A DNA stretch of 64,000 nt from Lagopus muta (Eukaryota > Chordata > Aves > Galliformes > Phasianidae): positions 57,176,972 to 57,240,971 of the forward strand of contig NC_064437.1 of NCBI RefSeq assembly GCF_023343835.1, written 5' to 3'. Each line of letters starts with the position of its first letter. Position 1 is the stretch's first letter. The notes under the pieces were generated by a model. It was not told the DNA's origin. It did not search any database and saw only the letters and a program-made list of their open reading frames with translations. Below are positions 1 through 12,300 of the stretch, in pieces. The position numbers and the translations under genes were made by a program.

Positions 1-3000
1 TGCTGATGGTCTCTTCCCACAGCCTGAATAACACTCCATGTACTTTGACAGGAGTGGCTAAAGCCCAGCTGTAGAAACTGTTGGAAAGTAAAAGCAGAAT
101 GTTGTTCCTTCATAACATAAGGTCATTTAAAATAGTCTTTCAGGCAAGTGAAGCTGTGTGTGTGTGTATAATGTGAAGATTCAGGTATACGTGCTTTTTG
201 ACAGAACAGTAATTTCATGGTTTTAAAGCACATTAAGTTTTGATTCTTGCATATCTAGTTTCAGTATTGTAAGCAGGCTAGTTATTATGGTTGCCAGAAA
301 AATAGAAGCAAATGAATGTATTTCCCAGACTTACAAGATTAGATTGGTATAGGATCTTTAAATTAAACATTGCTTTGTTTTGGCCTGTAGCTAGTCAAGG
401 ATGATTTCAGGATGTAGGAATGCTGAGTAGATTATGCTGGGATAAGACTACTAGCAGGTTTTTCTGAGGACAAAATCTTTTCTGCATTTAGTTATCTTCA
501 GGCTTCTCTTGATCAGATTTTCTCACTGGGCTTCTTTGAGATTGCTACTCCAAGTATCTTTATCCTTCCAGGCTCAGTTGTTCAGTCTTTTTGGATATCT
601 TGGCATAAACTGCCTTGCATGTGAGTTAATGAGGTAGCTAATCTTTTCTGTTATCTAGGAAATAGTCATTAGAGTACTATTAAAACAAGAACATGAGAGC
701 ACAATTCATTCAATATTGTCCAGCTATGCAGGTACGTAGTCTTTTCAGTAGCCTACACATAGCTCTATCCTCAATGCTGGTCAAAAGAATTTCATGCCCG
801 GGAAAGAGACATCTGAAATACCTCAAGTGAAATCTCATTTTGGCCCATCTAGAGATGGAAAAAGATGTCAAAAGTTGATTACTATTGTAGCAATTGAACA
901 GGTAAATACAGTAGGAAAGGTGTTACAACAAAGGTGTGATAACAGAAGGGCTGGCACAATAGAAAGGTGCTATAAAGGAAGGGAAGAATACTCAGCTGTA
1001 TCGGAAGATTCCACCAGGGAGGGATCTCCAGAAAGAGATCCTTCCTCTGTGACAGTCAGCCCTTAAATGCGTTCTGAAAGAGGTAGAGCCAGGCTCCAAC
1101 CCTTCTGGTCGCACAGATGAATTGCCTTCACCTGTACCCCCAGGGCTGACTGGGTCCTTTCCCCAGGTGCTCAATCAGTGGTTCACGCTGTGACTCAACA
1201 GTTCCCATACAGCTATGAATGAAAATCCACAGGAATTGGACATGAGTACTCTGGTATCCCTCTAAGAGGATGGAGCATAGATGTACCAAGGTTTAGTTTT
1301 GCCATCTTCCTATGAACTAAGCTTCCAGCATACAAGTGGTTCAAATGTGATTTGTTCTGCCACTGAGAATCTGGGAATAGGCTCTGAGTTAAAGGAATAA
1401 AGTTTGTATACTGAATTCCTTTTTACGTTGAGCAGTGGAGATGCCTCCACCAAGCTGCCTCAGATCTCATACTGTAACAAAAAAGTGGTTGACTACATAC
1501 ATACAAACTACATACTGTTTCATCACCTCCAGAAAGCTGTTTACTAACTGCTGCAGTATTGGGTTACAAGTCCAAAAAATGAAGAGTAGTTGCCTAACAA
1601 ATTCATCTTACCAACTCCTTAATCTTCCAAATAAGAGTAACAGACTTCTTGGTGTCTTTGACATGAATTCAAACTTCCTCAGCAGGCTTTATTTTCAAAG
1701 ATTATTTTTCCCTAGACTTACCTGACAGAAGTCAAAGGAAGGGGGCACAGATGTGCAATAGTCTGTGCTGAAAAAAATAGGGCTATACTTGCTAGGTGTG
1801 GTATGTCCAGTGGCCAGACATGATAGTCAATGCAGAGTCATGAGGCAGGAGCTTTAGCCATTCTTGCTGTAGCACCATTGTGGGGGGGGCAGACCTTTCA
1901 GTATCTGAGATGATGATCTGAGAAGATCAAAGGTTTGATGTGCACGTTGTAACTCAAAATAAGTAGGTCTAGGGAGTTGGTACATTTCAGGTGATGTACT
2001 TTTGGTAGTGTGGATTCAACAACAAGCCTCCAAGGTAACCTTTCTTATCCAGATGATGAGCTGCCAAAGCATGTGTTTGTCACCAGAGAACACATCAGGA
2101 CTGTCAATTAACAGAGTCACTGCAAATTGAGAGCTACAAAACTATAAATGTGATGCAGGTGATCTAGCCCTGCTCAGTCTGGATGTGGTGATCCAAATTC
2201 TGACTTTTGGACATGGCTGAATTTATTGACTGTTTGAAAAATACCTTCAACTTTCTTGGGTTCTTCTAATGGAAGGAAACCTGGAGCTCAAATTCCAAAA
2301 TGCTTGGCAGTATTCCTGTATAGGAATGTAGTTAGTTGCTAGCTGGCATATTATCTACTGACTGGATTTCCTCAATTAATCATGAAGGATTTGGAAGGAG
2401 TGCAGTTATTCACCTTGTAAAGTGTGATGTGTCATGTCCTGCACACCTATTTAGATACTAGGAGAGATAAGTCAGTTCACTTAGATCAAATGTAGTCACC
2501 TGTGCTAGATTTGCATTGGCTATTCAATCTGAAACGTATCAGAGCACTTTAGAAATTAAAGTACTTGATTCTAAGGGGGAACCTGAGGTAGCCTCTTTGT
2601 ATCTCTTGTGAGGAAATCCTACGTTCTCAGTTTTCTGCTTACCTGCCTGCCCGTGAAGGAAGAGATGCCACAAGATGCAAGCAGCAAAACTGCTTCTGTA
2701 TCTCCCAGCAAGATTTCAGTTGCCTCCTCTGACTTCTAGGTCCCTAGTTTTGAGAGCAGAAATCCAGAGTTTGGAGTTGTACAGTATCTCATGCAGAGCA
2801 CACTGCCAGCATGAGAAACACTTCCCCAGCATAGACTGTATTTCCAGTAAGAGCAGCTGATCATGAAGACACTGCTTCTCCTGCAGACTGCTACATGGTC
2901 TTTACACCTGTGTGTACTTTAGCAATACCTCCTGCTGTTGGACAACTGCAATCTTGTGTTTTTCTTCCACTGTTCACATCTGAACAGTAGGCTTTTTTTT

Positions 3001-3361
3001 TTTTTAATTAATACTTGATCTGAGAGATATATGTATACTGATGTACATATATAAATGAGGCAGATTTTTAGTCTTGAATAGGAAAAAGTTGACATTTGTT
3101 TCTTGCCTGCCTGACATCATTGGACTTCAGCTTTTTGTGGAGGTGGATGCAGAATGGATTAAGATTTACAGAGACAGGTGACTTGAGATCTCCTAAGAGG
3201 CTTAAAGCATTGCATAAGCATACTTTATTATTGTACCAGGAGTCCTTAGGTGCAAACAGCTGAAACGATCTGTAGTATTGCTTAACAAAGTACTTAACTA
3301 ACCCTGGCTTACAGGTAGTGAGTGCTTCGAACTCGTACCTACTAAACCTTGTTTGTTTCAG
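1..3361. other. Region upstream of the first ACSL5 coding exon
   Basis: No coding exon was recognised here. The first ACSL5 coding exon has a plausible splice acceptor ending at 3361 and only 30 nt of 5' UTR before its ATG, so at least one non-coding first exon should lie upstream, either in this stretch or left of the window. I could not place it: there is no CpG island, and no donor can be assigned with confidence. The stretch contains a dispersed repeat at about 985-1195, listed separately, and a short TG-rich tract near 158-170. The remainder is AT-rich sequence in which I see nothing specific. Confidence 0.6.
985..1195 (-). repeat. Dispersed repeat copy 1 (class not identified), inverted relative to 21690-21865
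   Basis: The reverse complement of this interval aligns by eye over about 170-200 bp with 21690-21865. Shared blocks include GAAGGCAATTCA, GGAGCCTGGCTC, CATTTAAG, GCTGACT and AAGGATCTCTT, in the same order and with similar spacing. The identity looks like roughly three quarters, so these are two diverged copies of one interspersed element. CATTTAAG followed by a GC-richer stretch resembles the promoter region of an LTR, but no flanking target-site duplication or internal gene was found. It is not CR1-like. Confidence 0.7.
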
Positions 3362-3391
3362 GTTCAACTCTGGCTGCACTGATCCAGCACA
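3362..3391 (+). other. ACSL5: 5' UTR part of the first ACSL5 coding exon
   Basis: A pyrimidine-rich stretch ending in TTTGTTTCAG at 3361 looks like a splice acceptor 30 nt before the ACSL5 ATG. This implies an upstream non-coding exon, as is usual for vertebrate ACSL genes. The assignment is inferred from the splice signal only. Confidence 0.5.
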
Positions 3392-6300
3392 ATGATCTGG
3401 ATACTTCAGGTCTTGTTTTCACCGCTCCCAACACCAGCACTGTTTACTCTTATTGCATTTGGAGCTCTCATCTTCCTCTGGGTGGTAAGCAGGCCAAAGC
3501 CTGTTTTACCTCCTGTTGACTTGAACAAGCAGTCAGTGGGAATTGAGGTAATGCTTATTCTTCTTGTGGGGATGGACTATTTCTGACAAACTTGCTCTAA
3601 AATACCAATCTATTTTGACTCTGGATATCAGTGGAAACTCTCTGCTATACACCACCTTCTCTGCTGTGCAACTCAGCAGTATTGTGCATAGAAAGGAAGT
3701 CTTATGACACCAAGAGGAAGAGACAGAAACTCTTGCCAACAGGGTTAGGTGTGCTTTTTACAAAAAGTCCTTGGCTGTCACTGACTTTTTTTCCTGTACT
3801 ATAAATGCTTTTCATTTGTTTCATGGCTAATGATAGACCAAGATGCCAGACTTCATGTAACTGTGCAAGTAGTAACGCTTAATGTTAGTCAAGGTCTGTT
3901 TAATAATCTAAGCTGAATATTAATCTGGGTAATCTAGAAAATTCCTCTGCATACGAGTAGTATCTGAGTAGATCAAAACCAGGAAGGAAAATGAAACTTC
4001 CTGAACAATGCAATAATATTCAAATGCTTTAAAGGGGACTGCTGGGATTGGCTGGAACAAATAGCATTGCATCTGCTCTGCACTAATTCATAACTATGCT
4101 CTGTTCCTAGGGAGGAGCGAGAAGAGCTGCACTCTTGACAGATAATAACCTGCTTTCTTATTACTTTGAAGATACTAAAACCTTGTATGAAGCTTTCCAG
4201 AGAGGACTGCATGCTTCTGGTAAGCTTTGCAGCTGCTAGTTGATACTTAACATTTCACGAGTAAATGAAATGGTTCCAGAACTTTTTGTCTTGCCCCTTG
4301 CCAATAGTAATAATTAAGGCTAGCAAAAAGTTTTCCTAAACTTCTGTGAGGTGAAGTGATAAGCGACCACGTTTCTCCTCCACCATTATGGAAGTAGGAT
4401 TAGTTGGCAGACTGCACAGGAGCAAACATCAGCAGTGATAGAATTCAGTGAAGATAGCAACACTAAGTTTGGGGTGGGGTAGGAAGGGAGGAGCAAAAAA
4501 ATCCCTCTGCTTTGTCTTATGAAGCATTTATTTTTAGTGTTAAATTACTGCCTGCTTACAATAGCAGTGTGTTCCTGTCTGTATGGTTTCAGGGATTGCA
4601 GACATGGAAATACATGATAGCCTGCAAGCTATTTCAAGCTCAGCTGGATGAAATGGGAAAATATTGCCAGACACTGGAAGTATTGCTTGTCAGGATGAAG
4701 CAAACAGCCTTATAACTTTAGTTTGTGCAGAGTACTTAACAGTGGACCCTGCACACCTTAATGCTCCATGCAGTTAAATGGACATCTGAAAACAATCTCC
4801 ATTTACCAGTGCTGTTTTGAACTGCTATGCAGCTTCAGTATTGAGCTTTACAGCTGCTTTTTTGAACTTTTCCATTAGGAAATGGCAACTGTTTAGGATA
4901 CAGAAAACCCAACCAACCTTATCAGTGGCTGACATACAAACAGGTGAGTGTTGTACATGACAGATAATCTAACTTGGAGTGCTGTCTTGTAGCACTAAAG
5001 CAGGGGGCAATTTTCTTACAGGTTTTGGATAGAGCTCAACATCTGGGATCAGGGCTTCTGCAGAAAGGATGTAAACCATCACCAGATCAGTTTATTGGCA
5101 TTTTTGCTCAGAATAGGCCAGAGGTAAGCAAAAAAAAAAAGTATTATTTCCCCCAAAATTCTGACATGCTGGGGAGAAGAGGGTCTGCTCAACTTGCTAG
5201 TTAAATAGCTTGAGACCAAATGAGGAATGATTACAACTGGCTTTTCCTCTCCCAGTTCCCTTATTACTGATGGGGTACATACTGTGCTGGGCTGTAATGA
5301 TGATCTTGAACCTTTGATACTGTAAGAACTTCATAGACACAATGCTTATAGAAACACCACTACTAATGTGTATGGGTTATTTAAGCTGTATGAAATCTTC
5401 AGGTAACCTTGTTTTGTGAGCTGCTAGTATACCTCAGCTCTTTTTTCTTTCTTCAGTGGATCATTTCTGAGTATGCCTGCTACACTTACTCAATGGTTGC
5501 TGTTCCACTCTATGACACCCTGGGGCCAGATGCCATTCTATATATTGTTAACAAAGGTAAATATTGACTTCAACTATTTTATAATAACAATTTCTTTAAG
5601 AAGCTTTGTTTTGGGAACACTGAAGAACAAAGAATTTGATGCAAAAATTAGAGTAGCTTTGACCTGTAGTTATATAGACACTTTGTTTCTGTAAAGCCAC
5701 TTTGTAGGGTATATGATTTAATACCGAGAGGAAGCACTCTGCCTCTTCTATCTCCTAGTATCTTGGGTGCAAGTCCACAGAAGATCTGCTAGAATCTGTG
5801 GACCATGGTGCAATCAAAGGGTTCAAAAACTGTTGGTTGTTTGAGGTTTGCCAATCTTGAACTCCCACACTGTTTGCCAAACAATCAGACAATACAGACA
5901 GACTTGCATGCAAATTAAGACTAGATGCATGTCTGATTTAAAAAATTCTAGGATGTAAAGTGTGGAGAGGTAGAGATTAGCCTAAAGCTATCTGTTTAGT
6001 TCTACAGAAGTAGCAATTAGTGTGCCATTATGAGAAAAAACTTGGTACGAGGGAGCTTGAATACAACTTCAAACTTTCTCTCCCTAGTATGAGAGAAGAT
6101 CAGGGTAAGGAGGAAATAAAAATTCACTGCTGTCACAACTAGCTAGGCTGCCACCTATGAACAGGATTTGTCAAGCAAAATCACTTCAACAGTTATGCTG
6201 GCAAATCTTGCCAACAGGTTTTGCTTTAAGACTACACAGCTGTGACTCACTAGGTTAGTGGGGAACCAGCATGTTCAGACAAATCCAATTTCTCTGCTGT

Positions 6301-9300
6301 CTTAACAATTTTGTAATTGCATAAAACTCTTGTTTATGCAAGGAATTTGAGGCATTAACTTACATTTGAGCTACCTCTTTCAACCTAATCTGAAATTCCT
6401 TAGATTTAAAAAAGATAGCTAAAAATAAATAATCAGTGAGGACAAATCTAAGTTTTTTATGGTAACACCAAAAGAATAAGTACATGTTTTGATTGTGACT
6501 GAAGACGTTTATCTTCAGTTCATCAGCATAAGGTCTTCACTTTGACTAGACCTGAGATTTGACCTATATAGTCTGCTGGCTTTAGTGAGAATAAACCCTC
6601 TTAACAATGTCAAGCCAGCCAGTGAATTCATACGAACCAAATGGAAATGGATTTATCAATATTATGAATATAAATCAATTACATGTACATAAATGAATGT
6701 TATAGTCTAAGTGTATGTTCTGCTGTGTTGTCATTCACTAGTATCTCATGTCGTCATAACAAACTGTGAAATGTAATTTCTTTTTGGTAGCTGACATAGG
6801 CATAGTGATTTGCGACAAGCCGGACAAGGCACAGATCTTGCTTGAGAACTGTGAGCAAGGAAAGACCCCATGCCTGAAGACTATAATTCTTATGGATCTC
6901 TTTGATAAAGAGCTGAAGGAGAGAGGAGCTAAAGTGGGAGTTGAAATTCTAGCACTACAGGAGGCTGAGGTAGGTGACTGAAGACTTCTGCTTGATCTTG
7001 CAGAGGAATACCTTGCCAGCTAGACATCTGGAACTTTTCTGGCAACAATAACACTTTAATGTAAGCATTATCCAGTTGTCACGCCTGTATCTGAGAACTC
7101 AATGAGCAGTCATTTTGAAACTTATATATTAGTCAAAAACCATTAGTTCAAACCATTGACCGAAGTTGTGCCCAAGTGTTGTAAACACTCAGCATGCACT
7201 AATTTCCTTAGCATATCTCACAAGTTTTATGAGGAGAAGCTGAAGGAACTGGAATTGTTTAGTCTGAAGAAGAGGAGGCTCAGGGGAGAACCCTACTGCT
7301 TTCTATAGCTACCTGAAAGGCAAGATGGGGGGTTGGCCTCTTCTCTGTGTAACTAATATCATGACTAGAGGGAATGGCCTCAAGTTGTGCCAGGGGAGGT
7401 TCAGGTTGGATATTAGGAAAATTTTTTTCCCCAGAAGAGAGATCAGATACTGGAACAGGCTGCTCAGGGAGGTGGTTGAGTCACTGTCCCTGAAGGTGTT
7501 CAACATACATTTAGACGTTGTACTAAGGGGCATGGTTTAGTGGAGAAATGCTTGTAATAGATGGACAGTTAAACTGGATGATCTTGGATGTATTTTCCAA
7601 CCTTGGTGATTCTATGATTCTATGCTGTAGTTGTAACAGGATTTATCAGGCTTCTAAGCTGACAGTTGAGTCTACTTGAAATTTTATGTGCAAATTACTG
7701 ACTACTTTGATACACCAATACTAGGTTTAATTTCCAGATTTGAGGTGCAAATATGGAGTGTAAGAGATGTGGAATCCATTAAATAAAATGAAAAATCTCC
7801 ATTCAGTACTTCCAAATTCCTTCAGTAGCTCTGATCACTTTCTACATGGTCAAATTCATACTTTTCACAATCTCAGGAGTCAGCTTTTTCAAACTATGGG
7901 TACTAAATGCAGGAAGGCCAACTTCTCTCACTGAAAATGATTTTTCACTTGGATTCTTGAAACTATCACATTTGAAATCTATTTATCTACTCCAGTACTA
8001 TTGGTACGCATTTTTATGCTGCAATCTTAAGTTTTGTTTTCTCTAATCTAGGAGCTGGGAAGAAACAATATCAGAAAACCAGTTGTAAGTATCTCTGTGG
8101 AACAGTTCTAAACTTGAGAAACTAGTTCCTGAAAAAACCTCTTGCCAGTCTGCTAGGAAAGGAGGTTGGCAGGAATTTTTTGTATCTTGCTTTGCTGTTT
8201 CCAAACAGAACTCCTGATTGATCCCCCTTTAGTAAGCATATATAAATACTGACTAGTAACATAATAATCCTTACACTGTTGCCCTGATGTGGCTTTTTCC
8301 ATCTAGCCTCCTAGTCCTGAAGATCTTTGCCTTGTGTGTTTTACCAGTGGAACAACAGGTAAGAGACTGCATATTGATGCTTCTCTATTAAAACACTCTG
8401 TGCTAAAAACATTTAGTACCCAGTGCAAAAAATGAAATTCTAACAACATCAAGAAGCTAGAATCATATCAAGCCACTACTGCAGTTCTACTTAGGACATT
8501 GTCAGTACAAGTGAAGTGCACGAAGACAGAACTTCTTAGATCTGAGGGAGGGGAGACTAATCAGATGTATTTTTCATAAGGTAAGACAACATATGAGGTC
8601 TTAGCCTTAAATAAAGAGGGCCTGGTAGTTTAACTGTGTCTGTATTCTGATCCACAGGGGTTATAGAAGCACGTTGTTTCAGCATTCTCTGTGCTACTCC
8701 TAATTTCTCTGGTGTTACAGTAGACATTCCTTTTATGTAATATCTACAATTGAAAGCACTCAGAATGAGGCATATTTGTGATTTCCTAAGACAGTGTATG
8801 ATGTGACTAAGCCTAATACCAAGATAGCTTGAAATGACTGAGCCAAGCAAACTGTAGGCAACTGACTGCAAGCGCAGTCAGACCCACAGCTGACTTTGAT
8901 TTCTCCAAAGGTAACCCTAAAGGTGCTATGCTGACACATGAAAATGTTGTTGCAAATGCTGCTGGCTTCCTTAGAACCATAGAGGTAAGCTATTGCTAAC
9001 ATTCATCTCTGGGTTATGTGACTATTATGAAAATGGCTTTATTCTGGGCATTTTATACAAACTATGAATTCCCAATATACACATGCTTTCCTAAGTGCCC
9101 ATGTTTCCAAGGCAGAATGGTACTGCAAACAAGTTGTTTTGATCTTTGAGGAATCTTTGAGGAGTTCTTGAGCCAGACCTATATGCCAGGAGAACTAAAC
9201 TACCATATTTTTAGTTTGCTGAAACATGAAATTAAACTATCCTGTCCCAAACTTCACACAGTTGCAGCTGCAGATTTTGAAGAGATGATGGATGAGCTTG

Positions 9301-12300
9301 AGTTGCTTCAGTCTTTTAAAAGCATCTATTTCAAATTATTCAAATTTGTCCAAATTTTATTAATTTTCTTCTCACGTAGGCATACAGAGTGTTGATGTGC
9401 TTCTGTTTCTTTCATCTGTAGGACACGGTTGAGTGTACAAGTTCAGATGTCAGCATATCTTATCTTCCGTTGGCTCACATGTTTGAGAGAGTTGTACAGG
9501 TAAGTAGATTATGTACATGCTACTAAGACTTTGTGGAATGTATAAATTTGTTGAAAGTAACACTTATTAGAAGTTATGCCTAAATGGCTATGACATGTAA
9601 TGGAGGTTAAAAGACTGTCCTGGAGACCATTCCCAACCTTTCCCAAGCTTTCTGTATTTCTTCAAGACCTATACTACTACTGGTCACTGGAAATCAAGCA
9701 GCTTTCCATAGAAAATTATTGTGGCTGACGAAGCTGTGAATTATCCTTGGCTAACATCTGGTCAATTTTCAGACTGTGATATACAGCTGTGGAGGAAAAG
9801 TGGGCTTCTTCCAAGGAGACATCAAATTACTAACAGATGACATGAAAACCTTGAAGCCAACAGTATTTCCGGTTGTACCAAGACTCCTCAATAGAATATA
9901 TGACAAGGTATGTGAGCAACTTTTAGCTAAATTATCTTAATGTTCATGCATCGAAGCAAGTATACATGTTTAAATTCAAGATCATAACACCACCATTAGG
10001 TTAATTATTCCTTAGGAGAAAGAACTCTTTAAAGATTCCTGAAATACAAGAACAGTTGTGACTGAGATAGGACTGCTGCTGTTCAGAGAGAAAGATTATG
10101 TCTATTTTCAGAATGAAACAAACAAACAACAAAAGCTACTCTAGAAGCATCACTAGTCCCTGTTGTTCCTGAAGTGTGACAGCACCAATACAAATTAGCA
10201 CTGCCCCTTGGTGTACCTCCTAGAGCATGGCAGTAATGAAGACAAATCCTACAGCAACAAAGTAATGCACTGTGCCTCCTAATGAAGCAAGAACTGGAGG
10301 TATAGCTGTGAGTAAAGACCTCAGAGATGGTTTTTTCCTGCAGATACAAAGTGGTGCAAACACACCAGTGAAAAAATTCCTGTTAAATTTTGCTGCAACT
10401 ATGAAGATGATTGAAGTGAAACAGGGCATAATTCGAAATGACAGCCTTTTGGATAAGCTAGTCTTCAAAAAAGTTCAGGTAAGCTCTTCCAAGTGTAAGT
10501 AACCTGAGCAATATAACATTGGGAGTTTGATCTGATGGCTTCTAATTCACTTGTAGGAAACTATGGGTGGAAGAGTGCGTATAATGGTAACAGGTGCAGC
10601 CCCTATATCTCCCTCTGTCCTGAAATTTCTCAGATCAGCATTGGGCTGTCAGGTAAGCTGAAGTTTTTTCCTTGAAAATCTCTTTGATGGTCACTTGGAC
10701 ATAATGAGTGACACAGCTGTAGTCCCTCTCATTTTCTGCCTGGAGGGACTGCTGTCAGGGTCTTCAGTATTTAAAGGATTCTTGATTCATGTTATCTGCA
10801 GTAAAGGAAAATTCTGCAGGGCTAATTGATATCAAACAACAGTACTGCAAAAACATCCTCTAGGCTTCAGGAAGAGGAACAGGGCAGCACAAATAGCAAC
10901 ATGAAGTGTCTTCAGCAAGTCAGGCAGTTGCTTCTGTGCTTCTGGCTTATCCTGACAGTGCACAAGCTCCCACTGTGGCACGTTTCAGAACAGAGTGCAG
11001 AGCATGAGGTGCTCAGAGCAAGATCTGGATAGCTGAACTTGAAGAACATCTAGTCACACCAATAAGACCAGGACGTCTGAAATACAATGACATTATCTTG
11101 GCTTTCTTCTTTAGATGGAGACCTGTGCAAGGTATAGTTTAAACTGAGCTCATTCATATTGGGGGCTGGGTGTTCAAAGGATGATTATCTTTGCTCACAC
11201 AGGTCTTTGAAGCTTATGGCCAGACTGAATGTTCAGCTGGATGTACTTTCTCAATGCCTGGAGACTGGACTACAGGTATGGTAGTTGAGACATGTAAACT
11301 CTTGCACAACTGCCAATAGAAAGTGGCACTGAAACTTTAAGTTCAGTAACAAAGAAATTCTGGATGCAAAACTTCAAAGTGATTCTTGGTAGCAACAATC
11401 ACTCATATGCTTAATAGGAAGTCTGTGAAAGCAAGCATGGCACATGGTTGGTATGACTGATTAGACAGTAAGTGGCTCTGAGCATTGAGACTTAGCTGCT
11501 ACTTTTCCTGCATTAAGTGTCTGAAAAAGGCAACGTTGTTGAACTTTTGGTATCAGACCCCATTAAACAGTACTGATTCTTACTAAAGTAGTGAATAGAT
11601 CCACTAAGTATCTATTATCACTTAAGTCTTCATATGTAGGGGATGCCTGAGTTCTCCCAAATCATTCAAAGATCTAGTCTTTCAAGTTTTATAACATATA
11701 GACCCATCTACAGAATATACAAATCCAGAAACTGTTAACTATCCTTGTTGGTTTTTTGGAGTTTGTTTTTTTGTTTGTTTGTTTGTTTTAATATTAGGCC
11801 ATGTTGGACCCCCACTGGCTTGTAATATCATAAAACTAGATGACGTGGAAGAAATGAACTACTTCTCTTCAAACAATGAAGGCGAGGTAGGTACCATCTC
11901 CTGTGTGTGTCAAAATACTGAAACATAAGATTTGGTGACCAACAGTATCCTGTGCTTACTATAGGTCTGCATAAAAGGACCAAATGTGTTCAAGGGTTAT
12001 CTGAAAGACCCCGAGAAGACTGCAGAAGCAATTGACAAAGATGGGTGGCTTCACACGGGAGATGTAGGGAAATGGATGCCAGTGAGTAATTGCTTAAAAT
12101 AAACCATCCCCTGGATGTGAATTCCTTATTACCTGTACTCTGCAAAGTTGGACAAATAAATTCCAGAATAAAAGCCTCACAAATTACCTTGTTCAATATC
12201 CACCATGTTAACTCCAGACAAAGCTCCAAAGACCAGTCAGGTTACAAGATCTTGCGTAATGCCTGCTAGGCCAGTAGTTAAGAATATGTCACATGTAGAA

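Noticed and set aside
7309-7540. Overlapping 74- and 71-codon frames on both strands
   Set aside because: Both lie within the CR1 3' fragment at 7226-7624.
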